The notes: a model not told the origin generated them from the letters alone. 64,000 nt of DNA from Ensifer sp. USDA 6670 (GCA_000421085.1 ATWE01000007.1:1-64000), one strand, 5' to 3'. Positions 16,646 to 26,333 are shown, counted from the first letter of the stretch. A program made the numbers and translations.

Positions 16646-17413
16646 ATGACGCTCAAGATGAAGATGATTGCCGCAGCATCCCTGATCGCGCTTGCTGCCG
16701 GCGTCGCCCTGCCCGGTCCTGCGGCGGCGCTCGATGCCAAGCAGAAGGAGGAATTCGGCGCCTTCATCAAGGAGTACCTGCTCGCCAATCCGGAGATCAT
16801 GCTGGAAGTGCAGGAAGCGCTCACCTCCAAGCAACGGGCGAAGCAGCAGGAGACCGCCCAGGCGGCTATCGCCGACAACAAGAAGGCGATCTTCAATTCC
16901 GCCTACGACATGGCGCTCGGCAATCCGGATGGCGATGTGACGATCGTCGAGTTCTTCGATTACAACTGCGGCTATTGCAAACGGGCCTTGTCCGACATGG
17001 ACGACATCCTCGCTAAGGACAAGAATGTCCGTTTCGTTCTCAAGGAGCTGCCAATTCTCGGACCGGATTCGCTCGCGGCCCACAAGGTCAGCGCCGCCTT
17101 CCGCGTGATCGCACCAGAGAAATATGGCGATTTCCATCGCGCCCTGCTCGGGGCAGAAGAGCGGGCGACGGAGGAAACCGCGATCGCCGTTGCGGCCAAG
17201 CTCGGCGTGACGGAAGCGCAGTTGCGCGAAAAGATGGATGACGGGCCGTATGATGCCTCGGTGCGCGAAGCCTATACGCTTGCCAACGAGCTCGGCATCA
17301 CGGGGACGCCTTCCTATGTCGTCGGCAACGAGGCGGTCTTCGGCGCTGTCGGGGCGCCTGAGATCGAACAGAAAGTCGCCAACATGCGTGCGTGCGGCAA
17401 GACCGTCTGCTGA
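16646..17413 (+). CDS. DsbA-family thiol-disulfide oxidoreductase, periplasmic
   Basis: This 255-residue protein has a signal peptide (KMKMIAAASLIALAAGVALP, cleavage near AAA-LDA). A helical N-terminal extension (about 25-85, QKEEFGAFIKEYLLANPEIM, as in Com1/ScsC-like proteins) is followed by a thioredoxin-fold DsbA domain. The active site is NCGYCKRAL (CxxC = CGYC, about residue 111), and the cis-Pro loop is GITGTPSYVVG. It oxidises or isomerises periplasmic disulfides. The ATG at 16646 follows AGGAAAG and fits the signal peptide; an upstream in-frame extension is not coding. A C-terminal pair MRACGKTVC adds two more cysteines. Confidence 0.92.
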   Translation: MTLKMKMIAAASLIALAAGVALPGPAAALDAKQKEEFGAFIKEYLLANPEIMLEVQEALTSKQRAKQQETAQAAIADNKKAIFNSAYDMALGNPDGDVTIVEFFDYNCGYCKRALSDMDDILAKDKNVRFVLKELPILGPDSLAAHKVSAAFRVIAPEKYGDFHRALLGAEERATEETAIAVAAKLGVTEAQLREKMDDGPYDASVREAYTLANELGITGTPSYVVGNEAVFGAVGAPEIEQKVANMRACGKTVC

Positions 17414-17554
17414 CGGTGGTCCGCCGCCACGCCGGTGGCTTCCGCCTATCGGAACAGCACGACTTGTGGACAAATCCCGCGGGAACCCAGGGGGCTTTTC
17501 CTCGGGGAACCATCAGTCTATAGGTAACCCTCCATCAGCGGACCGGAATCCCTT

Positions 17555-18001
17555 ATGCCTTCGACTATCTTTGTGCTGAACGGCCCAAACCTGAACGCGC
17601 TCGGCAAACGCGAACCGGGTATCTATGGCGGCAAGACGCTTGCCGATATCGAAGCCATGTGCAAGGAGGAAGCAAAGCTCCTGGGCTTCGACATCGACTT
17701 CCGGCAGTCGAACCATGAAGGCACGCTGGTCGACTGGTTGCACGAGGCTGGCGAAAAGGCAGTCGGCATCGCCATCAATCCCGCCGCTTACGGACATACC
17801 TCCATCGCCATGCACGATGCCATTCGGGCGATCACCGTCCCCGTGGTGGAGTTGCATCTATCCAATATTCATGCGCGCGAAGAATTCCGGCACAAGTCGA
17901 TGATCGCGCCAGCCGTCAAAGGCGTTATCTGCGGTTTCGGCGCACAGAGTTACATTCTGGCGCTGCATGCGCTAAAGAACCTGACGGAAAAATCCAAATA
18001 A
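17555..18001 (+). CDS. aroQ: 3-dehydroquinate dehydratase, type II
   Basis: This 148-residue dodecameric enzyme converts 3-dehydroquinate to 3-dehydroshikimate in the shikimate pathway. Family signatures are visible: FVLNGPNLNALGKREPGIYG (with catalytic Arg and Tyr), FRQSNHEGTLVDWLHEA, INPAAYGHTSIAMHDAI and VELHLSNIHAREEFRHKS (catalytic His). The length is typical. It lies 24 bases upstream of accB on the same strand, an arrangement widely seen in proteobacteria, so aroQ-accB-accC is probably one operon. Confidence 0.97.
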   Translation: MPSTIFVLNGPNLNALGKREPGIYGGKTLADIEAMCKEEAKLLGFDIDFRQSNHEGTLVDWLHEAGEKAVGIAINPAAYGHTSIAMHDAIRAITVPVVELHLSNIHAREEFRHKSMIAPAVKGVICGFGAQSYILALHALKNLTEKSK

Positions 18002-18024
18002 GAAGAACACGAGGCTCATATCCC

Positions 18025-18501
18025 ATGGCTGAAAAGAAACCGGGTATCGATCAGGCGCTGATCCGTGATCTCGCCAATATCCTCAACGATACCGACCTGA
18101 CCGAGATCGAAGTGGAGCAGGACGATCTGCGCATCCGCGTTTCGCGGAACGGCACGCCTGTTGCCATGTCCATGCCGGCGATGCCCGCCTACCAGGTGCC
18201 GCCCGCCACTGCCGCCGGCCAGCCGGCTGGTGCGCCCCAGGGTGCCCCCGAAGGCGGTCACAACGCCAAGAACGCAGTGACGGCCCCCATGGTCGGCACC
18301 GCCTATCTCGCCCCGGCTCCGGGCTCCCGCCCCTTCATCGAAGTCGGTGCGGTGGTGAAGGAAGGTCAGACGATCCTGATCATCGAGGCAATGAAGACGA
18401 TGAACCAGATTCCGGCTCCCCGCTCCGGCAAGGTGACGGAAATTCTCGTGCAGGACGCCGCTCCGGTCGAATATGGCGAACCCCTGATCGTGATCGAGTA
18501 G
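18025..18501 (+). CDS. accB: biotin carboxyl carrier protein of acetyl-CoA carboxylase
   Basis: This 158-residue protein carries the biotin arm that moves CO2 between biotin carboxylase and carboxyltransferase in the first step of fatty-acid synthesis. The N-terminal part (about 1-50) is the helical region that contacts AccC. A Pro/Ala-rich linker (about 55-85) leads to the C-terminal biotinyl domain (about 85-158) with the lysine in IEAMKTMNQIPA. The thumb-containing layout is standard. It is followed by accC after 12 bases. Biotinylation would be done by the BirA encoded at 59507-60274. Confidence 0.97.
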   Translation: MAEKKPGIDQALIRDLANILNDTDLTEIEVEQDDLRIRVSRNGTPVAMSMPAMPAYQVPPATAAGQPAGAPQGAPEGGHNAKNAVTAPMVGTAYLAPAPGSRPFIEVGAVVKEGQTILIIEAMKTMNQIPAPRSGKVTEILVQDAAPVEYGEPLIVIE

Positions 18502-18513
18502 GGCACGGTGGCG

Positions 18514-19857
18514 ATGATCTCGAAAATCCTCATTGCCAATCGCGGCGAAATTGCTCTGCGCGTCCTGCGCGCCTGCAAGGAGCTCGGCATTGCGACCGTA
18601 GCCGTGCACTCGACGGCAGACAGCGACGCCATGCATGTCCGGCTCGCCGACGAGAGCGTCTGCATCGGCCCGCCGCCTTCGCGCGAGAGCTATCTGAACA
18701 TCCATCAGATCGTTGCCGCCTGTGAGATTACCGGTGCGGATGCGGTGCATCCGGGTTACGGCTTCCTCTCGGAGAACGCCAAGTTCGCCGATATCCTCGA
18801 TGCGCACGGCATCACCTTCATCGGACCGACTGCCGAGCACATCCGCCTCATGGGCGACAAGATCACCGCCAAGAAGACGGCGGAAGAACTCGGCATTCCG
18901 GTCGTTCCGGGCTCCGATGGCGAAGTGAAGCCGGAGAATGCCCTGGAGATCGCCCGCCAGATCGGGTTCCCAGTGCTGATCAAGGCGACCGCCGGTGGCG
19001 GTGGCCGCGGCATGAAGGTCGCCCGCACCGAGGAGGAGCTCGAAAATGCGGTTGCGACGGCACGTTCCGAAGCGGCGGCCGCATTCGGCAACGACGCCGT
19101 CTACATGGAGAAATTCCTCGGCAAGCCGCGTCACATCGAAATCCAGGTTGTCGGGGACGGCGAAGGCAATGCGATCCATCTCGGCGAACGCGACTGCTCG
19201 CTGCAGCGCCGCCACCAGAAGGTCTGGGAAGAAGCCAATTCCCCTGCCCTGAACGTCGAACAGCGCATGAAGATCGGTCAGGTCTGCGCCGACGCGATGA
19301 AGAAACTGAAATATCGCGGCGCCGGCACGATCGAATTCCTCTACGAGAACGGCGAGTTCTACTTCATCGAGATGAACACGCGCCTGCAGGTCGAACACCC
19401 GATTACCGAAGCGATCACCGGGATCGATCTCGTGCACGAGCAGATTCGCGTCGCGTCCGGAGCCGGCCTCTCTGCCAAGCAGGAGGATATCGTCTTCTCC
19501 GGTCACGCCATCGAATGCCGCATCAATGCCGAAGATCCGCGCACCTTCGTCCCTTCCCCGGGCACGATCACGCATTTCCACGCGCCGGGCGGCCTCGGCG
19601 TTCGCGTCGACAGCGGGGCCTATCAGGGTTACCGCATCCCCCCCTACTATGACAGCCTGATCGGTAAGCTGATCGTCCATGGCCGGACGCGCGTCGAATG
19701 CATGATGCGGCTACGCCGCGTGCTGGACGAATTTGTCATCGACGGCATCAAGACGACTCTTCCCCTTTTTCAGGACCTGATCAACAATCAGGATATCGCA
19801 AACGGCGATTATGATATCCATTGGCTGGAGCACCATCTGGCCACAACATCCGCATAG
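18514..19857 (+). CDS. accC: acetyl-CoA carboxylase, biotin carboxylase subunit
   Basis: This 447-residue ATP-grasp enzyme carboxylates biotin on AccB using ATP and bicarbonate. It starts [20 protein letters not shown] (pre-ATP-grasp domain, 1-115). The P-loop-like [17 protein letters not shown] segment is at about 157-170 ([12 protein letters not shown]). The ATP-grasp domain contains [14 protein letters not shown] near 286-299, and the C-terminal domain has [16 protein letters not shown] 18514 is preferred; a GTG at 18508 in the same frame is possible. It is co-directional with accB and aat with short gaps. Confidence 0.97.
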   Translation: MISKILIANRGEIALRVLRACKELGIATVAVHSTADSDAMHVRLADESVCIGPPPSRESYLNIHQIVAACEITGADAVHPGYGFLSENAKFADILDAHGITFIGPTAEHIRLMGDKITAKKTAEELGIPVVPGSDGEVKPENALEIARQIGFPVLIKATAGGGGRGMKVARTEEELENAVATARSEAAAAFGNDAVYMEKFLGKPRHIEIQVVGDGEGNAIHLGERDCSLQRRHQKVWEEANSPALNVEQRMKIGQVCADAMKKLKYRGAGTIEFLYENGEFYFIEMNTRLQVEHPITEAITGIDLVHEQIRVASGAGLSAKQEDIVFSGHAIECRINAEDPRTFVPSPGTITHFHAPGGLGVRVDSGAYQGYRIPPYYDSLIGKLIVHGRTRVECMMRLRRVLDEFVIDGIKTTLPLFQDLINNQDIANGDYDIHWLEHHLATTSA

Positions 19858-19866
19858 GATACGACA

Positions 19867-20481
19867 TTGAAGGAGACGCGCAGCAAACAACCGGATATCA
19901 CGCCGGACATGTTGTTGCGCGCCTACTCGATCGGTCTCTTCCCCATGGCCGACTCGGCCGACGATCCGGAACTTTTCTGGGTCGAGCCCGAGATCCGCGG
20001 CATCATTCCGCTCGACCGGTTTCACGTCTCACGCAGCCTCGCCAAAGCGATCCGCAGGCGTCCCTTCGACATTCGCTTCGATACGGCCTTCGCTGAAGTC
20101 ATGGAGGGGTGCGCGCAGCCCGCACCGGACAGGCCGACGACCTGGATCAACGACACGATCCGCTCCCTCTATGCGGCCCTGCACCAAATGGGCCATGCGC
20201 ACAGTGTCGAGGCCTGGGAGGGAGACGCGCTCGTCGGCGGTCTCTACGGCGTTTCACTCGGCGCAGCCTTTTTCGGCGAGAGCATGTTCTCGCGGCGCAC
20301 CGACGCATCCAAGATCTGCCTCGTCCATCTGGTCGAGCGATTGAGGTCGAAGGGGTTTCAGCTCCTCGACACGCAGTTCACGACCGAACACCTGAAGTCC
20401 TTCGGCGCAGTCGACCTGCCGAAGGCCCAGTACGAAGTTCTGCTCGCGAAAGCGATCGCCACGCCAAATCTCGAATTTTGA
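19867..20481 (+). CDS. aat: leucyl/phenylalanyl-tRNA--protein transferase
   Basis: This 204-residue enzyme adds Leu or Phe from tRNA to proteins with N-terminal Arg or Lys, marking them for ClpS/ClpAP. Signatures: [11 protein letters not shown] near residue 19, [36 protein letters not shown] and [20 protein letters not shown]. The start is TTG 19867 (TTGAAGGAGACG); no ATG fits at the expected N-terminus. It begins 9 bases after the accC stop, so it is probably translated from the accBC mRNA. Confidence 0.95.
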   Translation: MKETRSKQPDITPDMLLRAYSIGLFPMADSADDPELFWVEPEIRGIIPLDRFHVSRSLAKAIRRRPFDIRFDTAFAEVMEGCAQPAPDRPTTWINDTIRSLYAALHQMGHAHSVEAWEGDALVGGLYGVSLGAAFFGESMFSRRTDASKICLVHLVERLRSKGFQLLDTQFTTEHLKSFGAVDLPKAQYEVLLAKAIATPNLEF

Positions 20482-20576
20482 GGATTATGCCCTCCGCAAG
20501 GGAAGGCTTACGCTTTGCGTCGCGCCAGTGACAGGCGAAGGGAGAAGGATCGCAGAGGAGCGCCTTGTCAAGTGCT

Positions 20577-21050
20577 CTATTGCTTTGCCGCAGTGTCGGG
20601 TGGGGGAACTTCGGAGGTAGACTTGCAGGACTGCAGCCAAACGTCATAGACGGGGTGCTCGACGGCATTGAGCCCCGGACTGTCGGCAAACATCCAGCCG
20701 GTAAAGATGCGGCGGATCTTGCGGTCGAGCGTGATTTCGTCCACCTCCACAAAAGTTGTCGTCTTCGGCGCTTCCGTTTCGTCGCGGCTGTGGCAAACGC
20801 GCGGAGTTACCTGCAGCGCACCGAATTGCACCGTTTCGCCGATATAGACGTCAAAGCTGGTGATGCGGCCGGTGATCTTGTCGATGCCGGAGAAGACCGC
20901 GACGGCGTTGGAAAGGCGTGCCGCCTGCGCGGTTTCGACGGTAGACGTCACCGGCGCAGCAAGGAGAAGGCAAATGGCCGCAAACCGCCCTCCCCGGCCA
21001 ATCAAATCCCGCAGACAGAAACCCGCCATTACCGCCAATCCCCCGCACAT
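20577..21050 (-). CDS. DUF2155 domain protein, secreted
   Basis: This protein of about 157 residues has a signal peptide (RFAAICLLLAAPVTSTVETAQA) and a mature beta-rich domain typical of DUF2155. It begins LSNAVAVFSGIDKITGRITSFDVYIGE, contains TPRVCHSRDETEAPKTT, and ends with FTGWMFADSPGLNAVEHPVYDVWLQSC. Two cysteines may form a disulfide. The function is unknown. The start is ATG 21050 or, with better SD spacing (GGGGGA), ATG 21029. It follows the NDUFA12-like gene on the same strand. The accBC-aat / DUF2155 / NDUFA12 arrangement is common in Rhizobiales, but I infer no shared function. Confidence 0.85.
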   Translation of the reverse strand: MCGGLAVMAGFCLRDLIGRGGRFAAICLLLAAPVTSTVETAQAARLSNAVAVFSGIDKITGRITSFDVYIGETVQFGALQVTPRVCHSRDETEAPKTTTFVEVDEITLDRKIRRIFTGWMFADSPGLNAVEHPVYDVWLQSCKSTSEVPPPDTAAKQ

Positions 21051-21148
21051 TGCTGTTAGTCCCGGATGGACTTCAGGCGCTAAACCCGAAATGTGGCTGC
21101 GCCGTGATCGTCCCGCAAGCCACGGGATGATCCCCGAAGAGCCCTGGC

Positions 21149-21544
21149 TCAGGAGCGCGGCGTCCAGGCGTCGTAGTCGCCTGTCACACGCGGGCGCTTG
21201 CCGGCGCCGGCGATCGACCCCTTCGGCCGGTAGGCATTGGGCGTACCGGTCGGGTTGGCGCGGTGGGGCTTCTGCCATTCGCGAACAATATATTTCTCGT
21301 CGGCGGGGGAGACGTCGGTGCGGTGATGCATCCAGCCGTGCCACCCCGGCGGGATCGCAGACGCCTCGGCGGGACCGTTGTAGATCACCCAGCGCCGCGT
21401 CCGGCCCTCGGAGTCCATGCCGCCCTGATAGTAGACGTTGCCGAATTCGTCTTCCCCGACACGCTGGCCATGGCGCCAGGTGTGAAACCGGGTACCGATC
21501 GTCTGTCCATTCCACCAGGTGAAAATCTGCAGCAGGAGCTTCAT
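21149..21544 (-). CDS. NDUFA12-family NADH:ubiquinone oxidoreductase accessory subunit
   Basis: This 131-residue protein begins MKLLLQIFTWWNGQTIGTRF. It has the family signature DEFGNVYYQGG, then RRWVIYNGPAEASAIPPGWHGWMHH and a C-terminal NPTGTPNAYRPKGS. NDUFA12 homologues in alphaproteobacteria are supernumerary subunits of respiratory complex I that bind near the matrix/cytoplasmic arm. The core nuo genes lie at the far end of this window (60.3-64 kb), about 39 kb away. The start is ATG 21544 (an in-frame ATG also occurs at 21550). Confidence 0.92.
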   Translation of the reverse strand: MKLLLQIFTWWNGQTIGTRFHTWRHGQRVGEDEFGNVYYQGGMDSEGRTRRWVIYNGPAEASAIPPGWHGWMHHRTDVSPADEKYIVREWQKPHRANPTGTPNAYRPKGSIAGAGKRPRVTGDYDAWTPRS

Positions 21545-21716
21545 AGGCATCGTCCTTTACCGGCCGATGGGAGCCAGCCGGATATCAAAATCTCGCCCCC
21601 GCTTATGCCGCGCCGCTTCCGGCTTGTCCAGTGATTCCGCTCCTGGCTGCGGGTCATTTCACCTACACCTCGAGGCCGAAGCGGCTCCCTCGCATCGATG
21701 CGAGCGGCGTCGAAGG

Positions 21717-22214
21717 TCAGGAAAGACGCTTTTCGAGGATGAGCGCCGGTATGCCGGACTGCTCGTCGCCGCAGCTCGGTGTTTTTGCGACTTCCACAAA
21801 TCCGTGCGCGCGATAAAAGGCGAGCGCGTGCAGGTTCTGCGGCTCCACCTCCACCCGCATGCGTTCCGCATCCGGGAAGCAGGTCTCGAGCTCCGCGAAC
21901 ATGTCGCGGCCGACGCCATGGCGTTGATGCTTCGGCAGCACGTACAGCTGGTGCAGCACGGCTGTCTTTTCCAGTGACTCGGACATGGCGGCATAGCCCA
22001 TCCCGGCAAGTTCGCTGCCGTTATCGGCGACGACAAACTCGGAATGTTTACGCTGCAGCCGCGCGCGAAGAGCCTCGACGGAATGCCACTTCGCCGTCAG
22101 TTCATTGACCTTTTCGACACCGTAGAACGTATCGTAGGTCGCGTGCCACGTTTCGGCGAGCAAAGCGCGAACCTTCTCGAGGTCGCGCTCGCTCGCGGTA
22201 CGGACGAAGAACAT
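21717..22214 (-). CDS. GNAT-family N-acetyltransferase
   Basis: This 165-residue protein has the GNAT fold. The N-terminal strand is MFFVRTASERDLEKV, followed by FVVADNGSELAGMGY, then motif A VLHQLYVLPKHQRHGVGRDM (acetyl-CoA pyrophosphate binding, Q/RxxGxG/A as QRHGVG) and motif B NLHALAFYRAHGFVEV. The substrate is unknown. ATG 22214 lies 2 bases after the gatB stop on the same strand, so it is likely co-translated with gatB. A long upstream extension in frame overlaps gatB and is not coding. Confidence 0.9.
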   Translation of the reverse strand: MFFVRTASERDLEKVRALLAETWHATYDTFYGVEKVNELTAKWHSVEALRARLQRKHSEFVVADNGSELAGMGYAAMSESLEKTAVLHQLYVLPKHQRHGVGRDMFAELETCFPDAERMRVEVEPQNLHALAFYRAHGFVEVAKTPSCGDEQSGIPALILEKRLS

Positions 22215-22216
22215 CG

Positions 22217-23719
22217 TCACTCCTCGATGCCGAGCTTGGATTTTACGAGGGCCTGCACCGCCTGCGGATTGGCCTTGCCGCCGGTCGCCTTCATCACCTG
22301 CCCGACGAACCAGCCGGCGAGCGACGGCTTCGCCTTGGCCTTTTCCACCTGGTCGGGATTGGCGGCGATGATCTCGTCGACCGCCTTCTCGATCGCACCG
22401 GTGTCGGTGACCTGCTTCATGCCGCGGCTCTCGACGATCTCGGCCGGATCGCCTCCCTCGTTCCAAAGGATTTCGAACAGATCCTTTGCGAGCTTGCCGG
22501 AAATGGTTCCATCCTTGATGAGATCGATGATGCCGCCGAGCTGCGCCGGCGAGACCGGCGTTTCCTCGATGGTCTTTCCAGCCTTGTTCAGCGCGCCGAG
22601 AAGATCGTTGATCACCCAGTTCGCCGCCGCCTTGCCGTCCCGGCCTTCGGCCACGGCTTCGAAGTAATCGGCAATCGCCTTTTCCGAGACGAGAACGGAC
22701 GCATCGTAAACGGACAGGCCGAGATCGCGAACGAAGCGTTCCTTCTTGTCGTCCGGCAATTCGGGAAGATCGGCCTTGAGCGCTTCCACGAAAGCATCGT
22801 CAAACTCGAGCGGCAGGAGATCCGGATCGGGGAAGTACCGGTAGTCATGCGCCTCTTCCTTCGAACGCATCGAGCGGGTCTCGCCCTTGTTGGCATCGAA
22901 GAGACGGGTCTCCTGGTCGATCGTGCCGCCGTCTTCGAGGATGGCGATCTGGCGACGGGCCTCGTATTCGATCGACTGGCCGACGAAGCGGATCGAGTTG
23001 ACGTTCTTGATTTCGCAGCGCGTGCCGAAAGCTTCGCCCGGCCGGCGAACCGAGACGTTGACGTCCGCGCGCATCGAGCCCTCGTCCATATTGCCGTCGC
23101 AGGTGCCGAGATAACGCAGGATCGAGCGCAGCTTGGTGAGATAGGCTTTCGCCTCGTCCGACGAACGAAGGTCCGGCTTCGAGACGATCTCCATCAGCGC
23201 GACGCCCGACCGGTTGAGGTCGACATAGGACATGGCGGGATGCTGGTCGTGCATCGACTTGCCGGCATCCTGCTCCAGATGCAGGCGCTCGATGCCGATC
23301 TCGACGTCTTCGAACTGCCCCTGGCGATCCGGACCGACGGAAATGATGATCTTGCCCTCGCCGACGATCGGGTCCTTGTATTGCGAGATCTGGTAGCCCT
23401 GCGGCAGGTCGGGATAGAAGTAGTTCTTCCGGTCGAAGATCGAGCGATTGTTGATCTTTGCCTTCAAGCCGAGGCCGGTGCGCACGGCCTGCTTGACGCA
23501 TTCCTCGTTGATAACCGGAAGCATGCCCGGCATTGCGGCATCGACGAGCGAAACATTGGCGTTCGGCTCCGACCCGAACTCGGTCGACGCACTGGAGAAC
23601 AGCTTCGAATTGCTCAGGACCTGCGCATGGACCTCCATGCCGATGATGACCTCCCAGTCGCCGGTGGCGCCTGGAATGAAGCGTTTCGGATCAGGAGTGC
23701 GGACGTCGACGATGCTCAT
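22217..23719 (-). CDS. gatB: aspartyl/glutamyl-tRNA amidotransferase subunit B
   Basis: This 500-residue kinase subunit of GatCAB phosphorylates mischarged Glu-tRNA(Gln) or Asp-tRNA(Asn) and guides amidation. The N-terminal cradle starts [20 protein letters not shown], with [15 protein letters not shown] and [17 protein letters not shown] (Mg/ATP site residues). The helical and YqeY-like tail (about 385-498) binds the tRNA elbow. The genes for A and C subunits are 1.8-2.5 kb away on the same strand, so gatB is a separate unit here. Presence of GatCAB implies no GlnRS of the E. coli type is needed. Start ATG 23719. Confidence 0.97.
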   Translation of the reverse strand: MSIVDVRTPDPKRFIPGATGDWEVIIGMEVHAQVLSNSKLFSSASTEFGSEPNANVSLVDAAMPGMLPVINEECVKQAVRTGLGLKAKINNRSIFDRKNYFYPDLPQGYQISQYKDPIVGEGKIIISVGPDRQGQFEDVEIGIERLHLEQDAGKSMHDQHPAMSYVDLNRSGVALMEIVSKPDLRSSDEAKAYLTKLRSILRYLGTCDGNMDEGSMRADVNVSVRRPGEAFGTRCEIKNVNSIRFVGQSIEYEARRQIAILEDGGTIDQETRLFDANKGETRSMRSKEEAHDYRYFPDPDLLPLEFDDAFVEALKADLPELPDDKKERFVRDLGLSVYDASVLVSEKAIADYFEAVAEGRDGKAAANWVINDLLGALNKAGKTIEETPVSPAQLGGIIDLIKDGTISGKLAKDLFEILWNEGGDPAEIVESRGMKQVTDTGAIEKAVDEIIAANPDQVEKAKAKPSLAGWFVGQVMKATGGKANPQAVQALVKSKLGIEE

Positions 23720-24050
23720 GTCATGCTCTTCTTTGAAGCCTGAATTCGTGGTTTCTCGGTAGAGCAATTGATCCCACGGTGCAAGCTTGTAAGGCGCGGC
23801 CGCAGATGGGCACTGGACAATGCCGGCTCTCGCAGCCGGTCTTTGCAACCTTGACGATTTCGCGGCGATCTCCTAGAAAGCGCGAGATCCGACAGGAGTC
23901 TTTATGTTCCATCAGTCTGAGTCCCGGTAAGGGCCCTGCCCGCTTCCACTGAAAAGCGTGCACGGGCCGGAAACGTAAACCCCGCTCTTCTCACGAAGAA
24001 CGGAACGTTTTCCTGCGTTCTGAAGAACGCCATTCCGGAATACTCTAACG
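23720..24050. other. gatB/yjhX divergent intergenic region
   Basis: This 331-base stretch has no credible gene. It contains GTTCTGAAGAAC near 24013-24030 and several GAAC units nearby, but their spacing does not match the 7-base spacer of an alphaproteobacterial LexA box. Promoters for gatB (minus) and the YjhX-like gene (plus) must lie here. Confidence 0.5.
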
Positions 24051-24305
24051 ATGGACATTTCGCGCGCCGAACAGCGCATTCTTCACCATTTGGCCCAGGG
24101 CGGCCGCATCGAAATCACCCGCGAAGGCAAGGCGATCGCGGACATTCGCTGCTTTACGAGAGACGGCTGGGTCTATCCTGGCGTCGATCTCGAGCTTTTC
24201 CGTAAGCTGAAACGAAAGAGAGCGATCAAGTCGTCCGCCGGTAAGCCCTACCGCATTACCGAACGCGGACTGCATCTGGTCAGATCGGAGCTCAACAACC
24301 GCTGA
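24051..24305 (+). CDS. YjhX-family (UPF0386) protein
   Basis: This 84-residue basic protein begins MDISRAEQRILHHLAQGGRI and has a winged-helix-like pattern. EQRILHHLAQGG, then a strand pair ITREGKAIADIRCFTRDGW, then LFRKLKRKRAIKSSAGKPYRITERGL match the YjhX family. Some YjhX proteins are described as toxins of putative toxin-antitoxin pairs; no partner antitoxin gene is visible next to this one, so toxicity is not claimed. It is single, between gatB and gatA, which are both on the other strand. Confidence 0.8.
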   Translation: MDISRAEQRILHHLAQGGRIEITREGKAIADIRCFTRDGWVYPGVDLELFRKLKRKRAIKSSAGKPYRITERGLHLVRSELNNR

Positions 24306-24323
24306 GCGCCGACGATCCGAATT

Positions 24324-24362
24324 GCATCGGATACCGGAGATATCGTCTCCGGTATCCGATGC
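24324..24362 (-). terminator. 17-bp perfect hairpin after gatA
   Basis: Two 17-base arms (GCATCGGATACCGGAGA and its exact complement) flank the 5-base centre TATCG. It stands between the convergent ends of the YjhX-like gene and gatA, so it probably closes one or both transcripts, though no clear T-run follows on either strand. The arm plus loop contains GATACCGGAGACGAT (minus strand), which recurs exactly at the gatC ribosome-binding site (26231-26245). Confidence 0.75.
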
Positions 24363-24410
24363 GGTCGGTATTGGCGCGATTTCCGAGGGCTTGCAGTCTC
24401 TTTTACGCCG

Positions 24411-25892
24411 TCACCACCATTGGGACGGCGCGAAGCGGCCGGCCGCCTGTTCGATCACATGGGCCGTCTTGAACAGCGTTTCTTCCTCGAAGGGCTTGCC
24501 GATGAGCTGCAGACCGAGCGGCAGCCCCTTTCGGTCGAGCCCGCCCGGCACCGCAATACCCGGAAGCCCGGCCATGTTCACCGTCACGGTGAAGATGTCG
24601 TTCAGGTACATCTTCACCGGATCGGATGCGAGGTCCTCGTCGGCGATGCCGAAGGCGGAGGACGGCGTGGCCGGCGTCAGGATCGCATCGACGCCCGCCT
24701 GAAATGCGAGCTCGAAGTCGCGCTTGATCAAAGTCCGGACCTTCTGCGCGCGCAGATAATAGGCATCGTAATAGCCGGCGGAAAGCACATAGGTGCCGAT
24801 CATGATACGACGCTTGACCTCCTGGCCGAAGCCGGCGGCGCGCGTCTTCTCATACATGTCGATGATGTCCTTGCCGTCGACGCGCAGACCGTAACGAACG
24901 CCGTCGTAACGCGCGAGGTTGGACGACGCTTCGGCCGGAGCCACGATGTAGTAAGCGGGCAGCGCGTATTTCGTATGCGGCAGCGAGATATCGACGATTT
25001 CGGCGCCGGCGTCCCGGAGCCAGGCGATGCCCTGCTGCCAGAGCGCCTCGATATCCTCCGGCATGCCGTCGACGCGGTATTCCTTCGGAATGCCGATCCG
25101 CATCCCCTTGATCGACTGGCCGATCGAGGCTTCGTAGTCCGGCACCGGCAGATCGACGGATGTCGTGTCCTTCGGGTCGATGCTCGCCATCGACTTCAAC
25201 AGGATCGCCGCATCGCGCACGTCGCGGGCGATCGGGCCTGCCTGGTCGAGCGACGAGGCGAAGGCGACGACGCCCCAGCGCGAGCAGCGGCCATAGGTCG
25301 GCTTGATGCCGACGGTGCCGGTGAAAGCCGCCGGCTGGCGGATCGAGCCGCCGGTATCGGTCGCGGTGGCGCCGGCGCAAAGACGCGCTGCGACCGCGGC
25401 CGCCGATCCGCCGGAAGAGCCGCCCGGAACCAGGTCCAGATTCGAGCCTTTAGCGCGCCACGGGTTCTTGACCGGTCCGTAATAGGAGGTCTCGTTAGAC
25501 GAGCCCATGGCGAACTCGTCCATGTTCAGCTTGCCGAGCATGACGGCGCCGTCGTTCCAGAGGTTCTGGGTCACGGTCGACTCGTAGCGCGGCTCGAACC
25601 CGTCGAGTATGTGGCTGCATGCCTGCGTGTGGATGCCCTCCGTGCCGAAGAGATCCTTGATACCGAGCGGGATGCCCTCGAGCGCACCGGCATTACCGGC
25701 CGCGATGCGGGCGTCCGAGGCCTTCGCCATCTCGCGCGCCTTTTCCGGCGTGACGGCGACATAGGCGTTGATCGTCTCGTTGGCTGCCTCGATCGCGGCA
25801 AGATAGGCGTCGGTCAACTCGACCGCGGTGATTTCCTTGGCGGAAAGCTTCGCGCGGGCTTCGGCGATCGTTAGGCTCGTAAGGTCGGTCAT
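24411..25892 (-). CDS. gatA: aspartyl/glutamyl-tRNA amidotransferase subunit A
   Basis: This 493-residue amidase-signature enzyme releases ammonia from glutamine for GatCAB. The Ser-cisSer-Lys triad is visible: Lys in [12 protein letters not shown] (near 77), cis-Ser and neighbours in [15 protein letters not shown], and the nucleophile Ser in [15 protein letters not shown] (near 176). The C-terminal [18 protein letters not shown] is conserved. Start ATG 25892. It is downstream of gatC with a 49-base gap and is co-transcribed with it. An extension upstream of 25892 in the same frame is non-coding. Confidence 0.97.
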   Translation of the reverse strand: MTDLTSLTIAEARAKLSAKEITAVELTDAYLAAIEAANETINAYVAVTPEKAREMAKASDARIAAGNAGALEGIPLGIKDLFGTEGIHTQACSHILDGFEPRYESTVTQNLWNDGAVMLGKLNMDEFAMGSSNETSYYGPVKNPWRAKGSNLDLVPGGSSGGSAAAVAARLCAGATATDTGGSIRQPAAFTGTVGIKPTYGRCSRWGVVAFASSLDQAGPIARDVRDAAILLKSMASIDPKDTTSVDLPVPDYEASIGQSIKGMRIGIPKEYRVDGMPEDIEALWQQGIAWLRDAGAEIVDISLPHTKYALPAYYIVAPAEASSNLARYDGVRYGLRVDGKDIIDMYEKTRAAGFGQEVKRRIMIGTYVLSAGYYDAYYLRAQKVRTLIKRDFELAFQAGVDAILTPATPSSAFGIADEDLASDPVKMYLNDIFTVTVNMAGLPGIAVPGGLDRKGLPLGLQLIGKPFEEETLFKTAHVIEQAAGRFAPSQWW

Positions 25893-25941
25893 GGTGCAAT
25901 CGGACTTTCGCATTCGAAACGGCGGGACGGACGGCGGGTGG

Positions 25942-26229
25942 TTATTCGACCACCTTCGGAACGAGGAAGAAGTTGCGATCCGAGTTCGGCGCATTGGCGA
26001 CAATGTCGTCCGCCTTGTCACCATCCGCGACGACGTCGTCGCGCTTCTTCATCTTCATCGGCATCACCGACGTCATCGGCTCGACACCGTCGACATTCAC
26101 TTCGGAGAGCTGCTCGACGAAGCCCAGAATACCGTTGAGTTCGCCGGTCATCCGCTCGGCTTCCTCATCGCTGACGGCGATGCGGGCAAGGCGCGCGACG
26201 CGCTTCACGGTGGAAAGGTCTACGGACAT
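25942..26229 (-). CDS. gatC: aspartyl/glutamyl-tRNA amidotransferase subunit C
   Basis: This 95-residue belt subunit wraps GatA and GatB and stabilises the complex. The typical N-terminus is [20 protein letters not shown] with [20 protein letters not shown]. Next come [11 protein letters not shown] and the C-terminal [25 protein letters not shown] 26229 follows CCGGAGA, the likely Shine-Dalgarno, inside a 15-base sequence repeated in the hairpin after gatA. It is the first gene of gatCA. Confidence 0.97.
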   Translation of the reverse strand: MSVDLSTVKRVARLARIAVSDEEAERMTGELNGILGFVEQLSEVNVDGVEPMTSVMPMKMKKRDDVVADGDKADDIVANAPNSDRNFFLVPKVVE

Positions 26230-26268
26230 GATCGTCTCCGGTATCGCAAAGTTTCCCCCGCTATAAAG

Positions 26269-26293
26269 GCGAGTTGCACAACGTGCAACTCGC
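26269..26293. promoter_or_regulatory. 25-base perfect dyad upstream of gatC
   Basis: GCGAGTTGCAC and GTGCAACTCGC are exact complements around a 3-base centre AAC. The site lies 40-64 bases before gatC and 41 bases after the UPF0173 gene stop. Its operator-like geometry and lack of a following T-run favour a protein-binding site or a stabilising hairpin over an intrinsic terminator. Confidence 0.5.
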
Positions 26294-26333
26294 GAATGGC
26301 GCCGACCGGCTTCCGGCCGGACTGCGCTCCTCT

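Noticed and set aside
23990..24050. GAAC/GTTC cluster before the YjhX-like gene as a LexA box
   Set aside because: No pair has the required 7-base spacing in the same orientation.
24051..24305. A toxin-antitoxin system around the YjhX-like gene
   Set aside because: No partner gene is next to it; family membership alone is not enough.
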